DNA from: Micromonospora sp. M71_S20
GTDB taxonomy: Bacteria > Actinomycetota > Actinomycetes > Mycobacteriales > Micromonosporaceae
Direction of reading: 5' to 3'
Length of the DNA: 64,000 bases
NCBI RefSeq assembly: GCF_003664255.1
Contig: NZ_RCCV01000001.1
Span: 2,852,001 to 2,916,000 of the forward strand
Part shown: one piece after another, positions 35,124 to 43,828 of the stretch
How positions within the stretch are numbered: the stretch's first letter is position 1
How the letters are laid out: each line of letters starts with the position of its first letter
Notes under the pieces: model-generated
Database searches by the model: none
Seen by the model: only the letters and a program-made list of their open reading frames with translations
What the model was told of the DNA's origin: nothing
Translations under genes and position numbers: made by a program

Positions 35124-36584
35124 TTAGTCGTCGTCTTCCTTGCCGCGCTCCTGCGAGTATTCAGCGAGTAGGTCCTGCAGGCGGGTGACGGTGTCGGCGC
35201 TGATCCGGCCCCGGTCGGCCGCCTCGGCAATACGCTCGCTGAGTTCGCGGATTCGTTTGGTCCGGTCCTTGGGCTTGCCTCGGTGGAGGCCGGCGAGCTT
35301 GTCGCGCAGCTCGTCGGCCGTCTCTCGGTCGATCTCGTTGCGGCTTTCCGCGTTATCGATCACCGCCGCCAGCTGCGCGGCCAACTGTCGCAGGCTGATC
35401 GGGGTGAGCTTGCCGGTCGTTGGTCCGGCGCTATCCGAATCCGGCGACGTGCTCGGCACGGGCTGCTCGACGGGTGTGACGACGACCGGCCCTTCGACGG
35501 GCCGACTGTCGGGTTCGTCGCCGAGGGAGAGCATCCCGGCCAGCCCAACGACGAGGGCGATGCCGGCCGCGACGAGCACCGTATATAGCCGCTTCGACTG
35601 AGTCGGCGAACGGCCCGGCGACGCGGGGCGCACCAGCCGCGCTACCGGGGAACGGTCGATGAGAGTCGGCGGGTGAGCGGGTGCCGTCACCCGGGCGGTC
35701 GCGCGTCCGGTCGGCAGGGTGGGCAGGATGGCGGTGGGCGGGTTGGTCGGCCGGCCGACGTCGAGCCGGCTGGCTAGCTGCGCTGCGGTGGGGCGGCGGG
35801 CCGGGTCGGTGGCGAGGCAGGCCAGGGTCAGCTCGGCGATGTCGGGCGGCAGCCCGGGGATCCGCGGGGGCGGCACCGGCGGGTGCCCGGCGTGCACCTG
35901 CAGCGCGTCCTCCCAGGTCTGCACGGGCAGCGGGGCCCGGCCGGTGAGGGTGCGGTAGAGCAGCGCACCGAGGGCGTAGACGTCGCTGGCCGGGTTCGGC
36001 GGCCCGGGCCGCATCCGCTCCGGGGCGAAGTACGCGGGCGTGCCCATCAGCAGCTCGCCGGTCTGCCCCGCCCGCGGGTGATGGGGCCCGGCGAGCGCGG
36101 CGATGCCGAAGTCGAGCACCTTGGCGCCGGTCTCGGTGAGCATGACGTTGCCGGGCTTGACGTCGCGGTGCACCACGCCGATGCGGTGGGCGGCGGCGAG
36201 CGCCGCGGCGGCCTGCCCGGCCATCCGGACCGCCTCCGGCCAGGGCAGCGGCCCGGCGGCGAGCCGGTCGGCGAGGCTGCGCCCCTCGACCAGCTCCATC
36301 ACCAGGTACGGCACGACGATGCCGCCGTCCAGGGCCGCCTCGCCGTAGTCGTACACCTGGGTGACGTGCGGGTGGGTGAGCCGCGCGGCGGCGCGGGCCT
36401 CGCGCTGGATGGTGGCCCGCAGCTGCGGGTCGGTGGCGAACTCGCGGGTGAGGGCCTTGACCGCGACGGGGCGGTGCAGCACCTCGTCGTCGGCGCGCCA
36501 CACCTCGGACATCCCGCCGAGGCCGATGCGCTCGCGCAGGACGTAACGGTCGTGCAACCGCAGGGTGGGCGAGAACGGCGACAT
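35124..36584 (-). CDS. Membrane Ser/Thr protein kinase (Pkn type)
   Basis: 486 aa. Kinase domain about 12-275: glycine loop RIGLGGMSEVW, VAIK-type VAVKALTREF, catalytic HRDVKPGNVM, DFG in VLDFGIAAL, and APE-like YFAPERM. A juxtamembrane Pro/Thr linker, one membrane helix (LYTVLVAAGIALVVGLAGML, near 335-355) and an extracellular part follow. The outside region carries two similar helical units (LRQLAAQLAAVIDNAESRNE and IRELSERIAEAADRGRISAD), perhaps a sensor coiled coil; PASTA repeats are absent. It lies downstream of two small genes on the same strand. Confidence 0.92.
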   Translation of the reverse strand: MSPFSPTLRLHDRYVLRERIGLGGMSEVWRADDEVLHRPVAVKALTREFATDPQLRATIQREARAAARLTHPHVTQVYDYGEAALDGGIVVPYLVMELVEGRSLADRLAAGPLPWPEAVRMAGQAAAALAAAHRIGVVHRDVKPGNVMLTETGAKVLDFGIAALAGPHHPRAGQTGELLMGTPAYFAPERMRPGPPNPASDVYALGALLYRTLTGRAPLPVQTWEDALQVHAGHPPVPPPRIPGLPPDIAELTLACLATDPARRPTAAQLASRLDVGRPTNPPTAILPTLPTGRATARVTAPAHPPTLIDRSPVARLVRPASPGRSPTQSKRLYTVLVAAGIALVVGLAGMLSLGDEPDSRPVEGPVVVTPVEQPVPSTSPDSDSAGPTTGKLTPISLRQLAAQLAAVIDNAESRNEIDRETADELRDKLAGLHRGKPKDRTKRIRELSERIAEAADRGRISADTVTRLQDLLAEYSQERGKEDDD

Positions 36585-36820
36585 AGCCGTTCAGTTTGCC
36601 TGGCTCGCCCGACCGGCTACCGACCGCCGTGCCCCAGTCCCGCCCCGCCGCACCTGCCCGGCCAAATCCCGGGGCTGCGGAAGTTTCCGTGTTTTTACTT
36701 GGGTTCGTTGGACGGGCTTGGGCATCACTAGGTGCGCGTCATGCCCTTCCGTAGCCCAAGCTAGCCGTATGCAGGATCCTGCCGTCGCGGTACGGGTTGG
36801 TCTGGCGGGCTGTCGGAGGG

Positions 36821-37015
36821 TCAGGCGGGTGTAGCGGGTAGGCAGAGGGGCGTACCCGTAGTGGGGTCCTGGCACAGGTAGCGGTCACCTTCGTGCATCC
36901 ATCCCCACAGCGACTCCTGGAACAGGGGTTGCCCACAGTGCCGGCACGCCACAGTTTGCTGCTGTTGTGGCGTCTTTGCTGGTGCCTGGCGGACCGGGCG
37001 GGGTACGTCATTCAT
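36821..37015 (-). CDS. Small zinc-ribbon-like protein
   Basis: 64 aa from ATG 37015. The centre ACRHCGQPLFQ followed by HEGDRYLCQ and PLCLPA provides two CxxC-type cysteines plus His and Cys, enough for one zinc site, and a conserved Trp pair lies between them (LWGWMHEG). The pattern resembles short actinobacterial Zn-ribbon proteins next to small membrane proteins. The kinase gene lies 236 bases downstream on the same strand. Function unknown. Confidence 0.55.
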   Translation of the reverse strand: MNDVPRPVRQAPAKTPQQQQTVACRHCGQPLFQESLWGWMHEGDRYLCQDPTTGTPLCLPATPA

Positions 37016-37083
37016 CGTGGTTGCCCCAGTACGGCATCGGAGGGTTGAGTGGCTGGGCGGGTTTGCGGCCTGGGTCGGGTCTC

Positions 37084-37293
37084 TCACATGCTGAGGGCGA
37101 CGACCAGCAGTGCGAGGGCTCCAGTGAGCAGGGTGATTCCCTCGAGCAGCACGTAGGGCCGCCACTGGGCGGTGTGCCAAGTCGTGACGGGCGGTGGGTG
37201 GGCCAGGTTCGTTCCTGGCGGTCGGGTGGACACCGTCCGGGAGTTCAGTAGGGGCCACTTCGCTGGTGGGTGCTGCGCTCGGGACCTCGTCAT
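37084..37293 (-). CDS. Small single-pass membrane protein
   Basis: 69 aa from ATG 37293, with GGAG 3 bases upstream on the minus strand; an in-frame ATG 45 codons earlier would add a Pro-rich extension. One C-terminal helix (YVLLEGITLLTGALALLVVA) follows a basic, Thr/Pro-rich cytoplasmic part, giving a tail-anchored topology. It precedes the zinc-ribbon gene by 68 bases on the same strand. No known family recognised. Confidence 0.5.
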   Translation of the reverse strand: MTRSRAQHPPAKWPLLNSRTVSTRPPGTNLAHPPPVTTWHTAQWRPYVLLEGITLLTGALALLVVALSM

Positions 37294-37654
37294 GCTGTCT
37301 CCGCGTATATCGGTGTCAGAGCCCGGGCGGCCCTCCGGAGGGTCGGGGGGAGGAGGGGCGAAGAACCGCCCGGGCGTGAAGGCCGTTCGGCCTTTCATTT
37401 CTATAGGCGATGCGCGGACGGTCCACATTACATAGATGTGTCACACTGGATTGCCTCGGAAGGTAACGCCTCGGCTACCGAGTGTTCTGGTGGGCGCGCC
37501 TCCTGCGCGCTGGAAAGCCTCTTTAGCCCGATCCCGCCCAAGCAGGGCGCAAGCAGCGGCTTGGCCTTCTCGCACCGCCTTCTGACAGGAATGGCCCCGC
37601 TACAATCTGTCGCCCCTGTCGCGTGTGGCACCCGCCGATGAGGCAAGCAGAGTT
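37294..37654. other. Intergenic stretch
   Basis: 361 bases upstream of the small membrane-protein gene. It contains the AT-richer segment acattacatagatgt near 37424-37438, a possible promoter or operator. No gene or RNA recognised. Confidence 0.35.
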
Positions 37655-38266
37655 TTAATTGCTGCTCGACGAGGGGTTTACAGCCTGGTCCCCATTGGTG
37701 GCGTCATCGGCGGTGCGGTCTGTCGCGACGAAGGACGGCTCGTCGATGATGAAGCGCCGAACGACCGGCCCATTGGGGTCGCCGTAGTCGAGCACAATGT
37801 CTGTGGCCGCGGCGCTGGTTCTGCGGCTGCCCTCCGCCGGGCCGCCGGACCTAGAGGACGGGGTTTCAAAGCGGCCCTCGATGAGGCGCACGCTGACGCG
37901 GTAGACCGCGTCATCTGTGGATGTAGGTCCACCGACGATTACGGCGATGGCCGGGTCGACAGGAGTCATGCCCGTCGCGAGGTGGTCCGCCGGTGAGCTG
38001 TTTGGCGTCGGTGTGATGCAACGGCAGGCGCGGCCGCGAGCGTGCAGAGCTCTGGTCAGTTGCCCTGCGAAGGTCAGGTGTGCCGGGGAACACACAACCG
38101 CCACGCGCAGTGCCCGTCCTGCTGCTGCCGCGACGATGCCGTCGGCAACGCCTGCCAGGACCTCCCGCTCCTGCGTCTCGAATGCCAGATCAATGGCCAC
38201 CTGCGCCTCCGGTTCAAGTTTGCCGCTATGGCCATGCCCGGTCGACCTGACATCGGTCAAGGGCAT
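37655..38266 (-). CDS. Hypothetical protein, nucleotide-kinase-like without P-loop
   Basis: 203 aa. The central segment ALRVAVVCSPAHLTFAGQLT, then RALHARGRAC, follows the outline of actinobacterial uridine-kinase-like proteins, but the GxxGxGKT P-loop is replaced (CSPAHLTF), so ATP binding there is doubtful. Later parts (IAVIVGGPTSTDDAVYRVSV, then FIIDEPSFVA) have alternating strand character. No membrane helix. ATG 38266 lacks a ribosome site. It stands alone on the minus strand. I do not assign a function; a degenerate or non-catalytic relative is likely. Confidence 0.5.
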   Translation of the reverse strand: MPLTDVRSTGHGHSGKLEPEAQVAIDLAFETQEREVLAGVADGIVAAAAGRALRVAVVCSPAHLTFAGQLTRALHARGRACRCITPTPNSSPADHLATGMTPVDPAIAVIVGGPTSTDDAVYRVSVRLIEGRFETPSSRSGGPAEGSRRTSAAATDIVLDYGDPNGPVVRRFIIDEPSFVATDRTADDATNGDQAVNPSSSSN

Positions 38267-38813
38267 GGTGTTGCTGGTCCGATCGCCCGTTCCTGAAGGG
38301 CTTCGAGTACCGCCCGATCAGCGCACAGGAGGGGCCTGTCGTTACAACATGCCCGTTGGGTCGATTTGAGTACGTTGAGACGCTCCGCGGGAGACTCCCT
38401 CTTTCGTCGCAATCATCCGTTGAGGGAATGCGGTGCAAATTCCACGGGGCGGGGGAGTGCCGCAGCCCTGGCCAGTCCCGAGCGACTTGTCCGGAGTGGA
38501 CGCGGTTTCGGCCGGGCATGGGCATGGGGAAGCGGCGATTGTGAAGGGGCAGCTGACAGATCCCCGGGCGTGTGTGAGAGGCAGGCCCGGTCAACGCATC
38601 CACGTCGGCATACGCCACGCCGGAGCGACTCATGACGCCGTCGATCACCAGCGGCAACAGGCCCGACGGCACTCGCAAGATCATCAACCTTGGTTACATG
38701 ATCTTAAAGAACATCGACTGCGGTAGCCGCTACGTGTCGTCCTGTCATCCCATGATTGCTTTGCGCTGTCCGTTTTGAAATGCTGTCGGCGAAGGCATCG
38801 AGGAGGGGGTCCC
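38267..38813. other. Intergenic stretch upstream of the ABC-3C operon
   Basis: 547 bases with no gene. The plus strand at about 38420-38530 contains GGGAATGCGGTGCAAATTCC followed by GC-rich paired segments, faintly like the core of cobalamin riboswitches, but the rest of that structure is not evident and the downstream genes are defence genes. The promoter of the operon must be near its right end. Confidence 0.3.
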
Positions 38814-39866
38814 GTGTCGGAGGATGAGCTGGTTCTGGCAGCCGGCGAGCCTCCGATCAACTTTCGCGCGCACGAGCTCCGAGCCGGTAACCTCGCCGGT
38901 GCGCGCGACGACTTCGAGCAGCTGATTCGTGAGTTGGTGGCCGCATGCCACCGAGGTGCGCGCCTGATCGCGGCCAACCCGGGCGACTGGGGTATCGACG
39001 TCGTGGTCGGTGACCTGGCGGGACAGATCGTGATCTGGCAGGCGAAGTACTTCATGCCTGTGGTGACCGCCTCCCACCAGGGCCAGATCCGCGAGTCCTT
39101 TTCGTCGGCGATGAAGGCTGCGGCGGAGCATGGCCACAAGGTGCGCAGGTGGACCTTGTGTGTTCCCGCGAGCATGGACGCCCCGATGGACAAGTGGTGG
39201 TCCACGTGGAAGAAGAAGGCGGAGAAGGACTTCGAGGTCAAGATCGAGCTGTGGCACGAGGGTGAGTTGCGGCAGCGTCTGATCTCGCCGGACGCTGCTA
39301 ACGTCCGGCGCCACTACTACGACCCGTACCGCAACCCGGCAAAGCCGAAACTGGACCGACCCGGGGTGGTCCAGGTCGAGCCGGAGAAGGCGACCGCCCT
39401 AGAGACCGCGCTGTTCGTCAGGCAGCTCCGGGAAGCCGGGCACCAGCAGGTCAGCTCCGCGAAGCTGGAGTTCTTCAACGCCGAGCTGATCGCGCGCGAG
39501 ATCGTCGACAAGGATGTGCCCGCTGAGGTAACTGCCCTCGTTGAGGCAGATGCGACCGTGCACAGCATCTGGGAGACGTCTTTCAACGAGGTGGCCGAAC
39601 TGCACCCCACTGGCCCCAAACTGCCGGGTCTGCACGCGTCGGTGATGAGGCAGATTCGCGGCATGGGCGGCTCCTGGCCGGCGGAGCTACGGTCGACGCC
39701 CGTGCATCGGTGCGGCATGATGCACCGGATTGTCGAGGACGGCCGTGCGGGCTGGGTCCCTCACTGGGAAGACGTGGTTGTCAAGCATCGGGACGAGCGG
39801 CCCGCGCAGATGCCTGCGCCGGCCCAGCGGGATCCTGACGTCGAGTCCGCTGGAGCCCTCACATGA
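38814..39866 (+). CDS. ABC-3C system effector: PD-(D/E)xK-like nuclease with C-terminal ABC-3C domain
   Basis: 350 aa. GTG 38814 has AGGAGG at 38801-38806. Residues 25-170 fit a restriction-endonuclease fold: a helix with glutamates (DDFEQLIRELV), strand GDWGIDVVVGD with Asp 62, and IVIWQAKYF with Gln 76 and Lys 78, that is D...QxK. The remaining part after LISPDAANVRRHYYDPYRNP is helical (LETALFVRQLREAGHQ, then VTALVEADATVHSIWE), as in the C-terminal domain that links effectors to ABC-three-component systems. Its TGA overlaps the next ATG. In this scheme the ATPase senses invasion and releases nuclease action. Activity is inferred. Confidence 0.78.
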   Translation: MSEDELVLAAGEPPINFRAHELRAGNLAGARDDFEQLIRELVAACHRGARLIAANPGDWGIDVVVGDLAGQIVIWQAKYFMPVVTASHQGQIRESFSSAMKAAAEHGHKVRRWTLCVPASMDAPMDKWWSTWKKKAEKDFEVKIELWHEGELRQRLISPDAANVRRHYYDPYRNPAKPKLDRPGVVQVEPEKATALETALFVRQLREAGHQQVSSAKLEFFNAELIAREIVDKDVPAEVTALVEADATVHSIWETSFNEVAELHPTGPKLPGLHASVMRQIRGMGGSWPAELRSTPVHRCGMMHRIVEDGRAGWVPHWEDVVVKHRDERPAQMPAPAQRDPDVESAGALT

Positions 39867-40489
39867 CCGCGCCGTCGGACTCAATCCACACCGTCCACCG
39901 GTCGCCAGTGGCGGTGCCGGAGGACGACACGGTGTTCCGGCTGGCTCAACTTGTGCTTCTCCTCCACGTGGTCGCCGAGTTCCATCCAGATGGTGTAGAG
40001 CTGGAACGGCTCGGCGCATACGACTTCATCGCCGCGAACCCCCTGCTAATGGCGTCGAGCGATGACGACCCGGACCGGTTCGAACTTCTCATGGCGGGCT
40101 TCGACGACCGGGCGTTGTCCTATGCGAGCGCGGCGCAGAGGTTTGCCACCCGGCGAGAGCGGCTCAAGCACGACTTGGCGCTCCTGCTCGCCTACGATCT
40201 GGCGACCACCGCAGTCCGTGGCCACGTGCTATACCGATTGACGAACGCTGGCGTCGACATGGCGATGCGGTTCACCGCCATGTATGCGCGCTCCTACACG
40301 ACCGCGGCGACCATTGTCGTGCGCAGGTTGAGGAAGGTCCGACCCGGACCGCTTCGGGAGCGGGTGAGCGAGTGGACCCGCCAGTCCTCGGGCCCTAATC
40401 GCATCGACCTGGCCGACCTGTTCGTGGAGCCCGAAGCGCTGAACGAAGCGGACGCCTTCGCTCAAGACAGCGTGGGTAGGCCGTCATGA
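39863..40489 (+). CDS. ABC-3C system middle component
   Basis: 208 aa, ATG overlapping the effector stop (ATGA). The start DTVFRLAQLVLLLHVVAEF and LERLGAYDFIAANPLLM match the small winged-helix middle components that always sit between effector and ATPase in ABC-three-component loci. A second helical part (RFATRRERLKHDLALLLAYD, then YRLTNAGVDMAMRF) would complete it. No membrane helix. It probably bridges the effector to the ATPase head. Its own stop overlaps the ATPase ATG by four bases, so all three proteins are translated as a coupled set. Confidence 0.75.
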   Translation: MTAPSDSIHTVHRSPVAVPEDDTVFRLAQLVLLLHVVAEFHPDGVELERLGAYDFIAANPLLMASSDDDPDRFELLMAGFDDRALSYASAAQRFATRRERLKHDLALLLAYDLATTAVRGHVLYRLTNAGVDMAMRFTAMYARSYTTAATIVVRRLRKVRPGPLRERVSEWTRQSSGPNRIDLADLFVEPEALNEADAFAQDSVGRPS

Positions 40490-42588
40490 CAACACCCGCG
40501 AACTCCGCATTGCCGCCGCAGGGCAGACGAGGCATCCGAATCCGCCGGCTACGGCTCGTCGGACCCGAACGTCACTACCAAGTCGACTTCGTCGATACTG
40601 AGACAGGCAATCGCAACTCCTTGTCTGTCATTGCTGGGGCCATCAGCACGGGCAAGTCGACCGTCCTGGAGTTCATCGACTACTGCCTAGGCGCGAGTGA
40701 CTACCCTCGCCACCCGGAAGTGATCGCGAAGGTCCTACACGCCTTTGTTGAGCTGGAACTGTCCGGTGTGCCCTATGTCATCGAGCGTGGCCTCGGCGAT
40801 CAATCCGGCCACGTCTTCCTCCGCCCAGGCAGGCTCGATGACGGCGCTGGCCCCCCTGTCGAACGGCGGCCGATCAAACCGCCTGGCAGCCCGGACAGCC
40901 TTTCCTCCCTCCTGCTGATGCATTGTGGGCTGGAAGGCGTCCAGCTCCGCGAGGCCCCTACCCAGGCAAACTCCGGCACAGACCCGCTTAGTTTTCGAGA
41001 TTTGATGAGTCTGTGTTTTCTACCCAACGAGCGCGTGGCCAGCAAGTCCCTGCTGTTCGAAACCCAGCATATGAAGGCACTCAAGCTGCGCCAGGTCGTC
41101 GACGTGATGTTCGACGTCCACGACGACCGAGCGGTAGACCTCGGACAGCGCATCAAAGACCTGGAGACACGGCTTGCCCGGGCACGGGTGGCGTACGAAG
41201 CGGCACAGCAAATTGTCGAGGAACAGCGACTCGGTGGTCGTATGGAGCTGGAAATGGCCCGTGACCGAGCGGCCGAGGAGCTCGCCGTCCTTGCCCGAGA
41301 ACAGGACGCAATCGACCAGCGTGTAGCCGCCGCCGCAGGATTCGCCGAGGCACAGCGGCGGCGACACCAAGCAGCCGCAGAAGAAGCACGTCGCGCTGAT
41401 GCGATCCTTCGTGACCGGGAAACCCAACTCCGCCGGATGGTTCCGCTGCGGGCACAGTACGCCGCCGACGTGGCCAAGCTGATCATGCTCACTGAGGCAC
41501 ATCAGCTCTTCGACCCACTCCAGATCAAGGTGTGCCCAGCATGTTTGTCCGCCCTCGGGCGAACCATCAAGGTCGAAGACGGGGCGTGCGGCTTGTGCCA
41601 TAAACCGGTCGCCGAGGCGACTGGCGCGCTGACTCTCGGCGACGTAGTGCCCTGCGCCCCGCCGGAGCGGGACGAGGTCATCAATGGCACGGCTGCCGGG
41701 CCGAGCGAAGAAGACGGCACCCTGCCGGACGTCGACAGCTTCCTCAGCCCGTTCGATGTCAGCACTGAGCTGCGCGCGACCAAAGCACGCCTGGCCGAAC
41801 TAACCAGGTTTGTGGATGACTTGGACGCCGAGGTTAACCAGATCAGGCGGCGCGTGGAAGCCGCTCGCACTGCTGAACAGCAAGCAGCAGCCGAAGTTGA
41901 CCACGTCACCACTCGGGCGATCAGCCCGTACCTCGCCGAACGTGACGCTCTTGCCCGGCGGCGCCAAGACGCCACCGCCACGGCTCAGCTTGCTGCGGCG
42001 GGGTTACAAATGGTCAGCAGCCTTGAACGACGAGCCAACGACGTGCTTCGCTTGGAAACCTCGGTCAAAGCCCTTCGCGAGGAGCTCGCCACTGCTGGGC
42101 AAGATCAGACGGACCGATCCGCGGTCATCCGAACCATCAGTGACCGGTTCGCCGCGATCCTGGCTGACTGGCGGTATCCGAAACTCAGTGGCGCTCGTCT
42201 GAACGACGAACTGGTCCCCTTCGTGCGCGACCTCCGATACACCTCGGCATCCTCCGGCGGCCGGACCCTGATCTCCCTCGCGTGGATCCTCGCGATCTTC
42301 GAGGTCTCCTGGGAGTCGGGTGGCTCCCACCCCGGCTTTCTCTTCCTGGACAGCCCTCAGAAGAACCTCGGGCAAACAGGCGAACGCGATGCCGAGTTCG
42401 CCGACACCGTCACGATCGCGGACTTCTACAAACATCTGCACACCTGGCTCACCGGCCGCGGGGCCGGGGCCCAGATCGTCATCGTCGACAATGCGCCGCC
42501 CGCCGAGGTCGAAGACGACGTTGTCGTTCGTTACTCCGGACGGGCGGACCAACCGCCCTACGGCCTCATAGACGACGCAGTCGCCTGA
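40486..42588 (+). CDS. ABC-3C system ATPase, DUF3732 family (SMC/Rad50-like)
   Basis: 700 aa. The front has Walker A GAISTGKST (51-59) and the DUF3732 hallmark FIDYCLGASDYP just after it. A long coiled coil with AQQIVEEQRLGGRMELEMAR flanks a zinc-hook-like turn: CPAC near 351 and CGLC near 368. The second coil leads to the ABC signature SSGGRTLISLAW (about 588) and a Walker B HPGFLFLDSPQKNLG (about 618), where Ser follows the Asp in place of the usual catalytic Glu, as is common in this family. It is the nucleic-acid or stress sensing engine of the operon. Full length and intact. Confidence 0.85.
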   Translation: MTTPANSALPPQGRRGIRIRRLRLVGPERHYQVDFVDTETGNRNSLSVIAGAISTGKSTVLEFIDYCLGASDYPRHPEVIAKVLHAFVELELSGVPYVIERGLGDQSGHVFLRPGRLDDGAGPPVERRPIKPPGSPDSLSSLLLMHCGLEGVQLREAPTQANSGTDPLSFRDLMSLCFLPNERVASKSLLFETQHMKALKLRQVVDVMFDVHDDRAVDLGQRIKDLETRLARARVAYEAAQQIVEEQRLGGRMELEMARDRAAEELAVLAREQDAIDQRVAAAAGFAEAQRRRHQAAAEEARRADAILRDRETQLRRMVPLRAQYAADVAKLIMLTEAHQLFDPLQIKVCPACLSALGRTIKVEDGACGLCHKPVAEATGALTLGDVVPCAPPERDEVINGTAAGPSEEDGTLPDVDSFLSPFDVSTELRATKARLAELTRFVDDLDAEVNQIRRRVEAARTAEQQAAAEVDHVTTRAISPYLAERDALARRRQDATATAQLAAAGLQMVSSLERRANDVLRLETSVKALREELATAGQDQTDRSAVIRTISDRFAAILADWRYPKLSGARLNDELVPFVRDLRYTSASSGGRTLISLAWILAIFEVSWESGGSHPGFLFLDSPQKNLGQTGERDAEFADTVTIADFYKHLHTWLTGRGAGAQIVIVDNAPPAEVEDDVVVRYSGRADQPPYGLIDDAVA

Positions 42589-42737
42589 AGCCCTGCGCGG
42601 GCTGTGCCCGCAAGCGGCCGAGCGCATCCCGGCCTCACCCGGCCACATATGTGTTCCGCTTTGAGCGCACTGCCATAGACAGCCGCAATCGTGGCCGGGC
42701 TGGCGCGGACGAGCCACCTAGCCATAGCGCCTGTGCG

Positions 42738-43565
42738 CTACCCGAGCAGGACCGCGACCACGATGCTGATGAGCGCGACGAAGAACCCGGCTATGGTCCA
42801 CAGCGTCTGCCGGCGGGTCCATCGCAGGCTTGACCGGGCCACGTTCTCGCTATCCGGCGATTCGGGACTCGCACCGGCGTTGCCGCGACCAGCCTGGTTG
42901 ACCTGGATCTGGTTGTTAGAGCCGCTGACGTACAGGGCGACAGCCTGGTCGGCAGCCGCCGACAGGGGAGCAGCACCGCCTGCATCCTGCTGCGCTTCAC
43001 CCGCTTCCACCCGCACCTCCATCACGATCGAGACGGCCGCGGTGCGCACCCGGTCGAGCAGGCCTTCGTAGGCTGCGGCGGCGATGCTCCAGTAGATGCG
43101 GCTGTACACCGGACGGCCGGCGTTCTGCGCGATGGCGGCACGCAGCCTTGATTCGTCAGGCACGTCGAAGACGATGAGCCCGCGGCTGTGCTGGTTTGCT
43201 CTGGCAACGATCGCCGCGATCTCGGCGACGCTGTCGCGAACCTCGCTGCGGCCGTCCATCTCGATGAGAATCTTCCGCACCTCGTCAGGGACCAGGTGCA
43301 ATGCGATCCGCTCAGGCTGGCCCCGGACCGAGCCGCGGTGAACGTCGCCGAGCAATGCCGCACCGACCGTCCGGTATGCCGGCAGGGCGTCATCGGCACG
43401 ATAGCCGTTCAACTCGCGCTGAGCCCATTCACGTAGGCGCACTGAGCGGACTTCCGCTCCGATGGCGAGACACATGCGTAGGCAATCTGGGAGCGGGGTG
43501 TCGCCGAGCAGCGCACGCTCGATATCAGCGAGACGCCGCATAGTGGAATCGGGCACGGGCAACAT
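42738..43565 (-). CDS. AbiTii-domain membrane protein
   Basis: 275 aa. Residues 5-90 match the AbiTii pattern: LADIERALLGDTPLPDCLRM, AIGAEVRSVRLREWAQRELN, GYRADDALPAYRTV. AbiTii is known from abortive-infection-type loci. A middle alpha/beta region, a Gln/Asn loop (SGSNNQIQVNQAG) and one C-terminal helix (LWTIAGFFVALISIVVAVLL) follow, placing the protein on the inner membrane. ATG 43565 has no ribosome site; an ATG 24 bases later is possible. It faces the ABC-3C ATPase tail to tail across 149 bases. A role in phage defence is inferred from domain and place. Confidence 0.8.
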   Translation of the reverse strand: MLPVPDSTMRRLADIERALLGDTPLPDCLRMCLAIGAEVRSVRLREWAQRELNGYRADDALPAYRTVGAALLGDVHRGSVRGQPERIALHLVPDEVRKILIEMDGRSEVRDSVAEIAAIVARANQHSRGLIVFDVPDESRLRAAIAQNAGRPVYSRIYWSIAAAAYEGLLDRVRTAAVSIVMEVRVEAGEAQQDAGGAAPLSAAADQAVALYVSGSNNQIQVNQAGRGNAGASPESPDSENVARSSLRWTRRQTLWTIAGFFVALISIVVAVLLG

Positions 43566-43684
43566 GATGCCATCGACAGGCTCGGCTGACGGAGGTGACG
43601 AGTGACCCCTCTGTTCCGGGGGGTTCCCATGGCGGTGATTCCACGGTGCCCGGCGGCACTTGCATTCGAGACGGGGAGGTGACG

Positions 43685-43804
43685 ATGAGGATCAAGAACC
43701 TCATCGCGTCGGCAATGATCGTAGGGACGGGTCTGGTGCTCGTTCCGGGGACCGCCACTGCGGCCCTGAGTGACTGCGACGCGGCCTACGGATCAGAAGG
43801 TTAG
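43685..43804 (+). CDS. Secreted peptide gene truncated by the tRNA fragment
   Basis: 39 aa. ATG 43685 has GGGGAGG 5 bases upstream. The product starts with a good signal peptide (MRIKNLIASAMIVGTGLVLV) and a cleavage site after GTATA, leaving AALSDCDAAYGSEG. The last four residues and the stop are read from the tRNA-Arg fragment, so the original 3' end has been replaced at the recombination junction. The ancestral protein was probably a longer secreted actinomycete protein. Confidence 0.6.
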   Translation: MRIKNLIASAMIVGTGLVLVPGTATAALSDCDAAYGSEG

Positions 43805-43828
43805 GGGTTCGAGTCCCTTCGGGCGCAC
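43786..43828 (+). other. tRNA-Arg(ACG) 3'-half fragment, att-like copy 1
   Basis: From the anticodon loop (ctacgga) through the T arm (aggggttcgagtccctt) to the acceptor end (cgggcgcac) this matches the 3' half of an actinobacterial tRNA-Arg(ACG). The 5' half is absent: the sequence before it is a secreted-peptide gene. The end of the integrase gene overlaps it (43801), as in pSAM2-type elements whose attP lies at the 3' end of int. No CCA is encoded. Confidence 0.85.
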
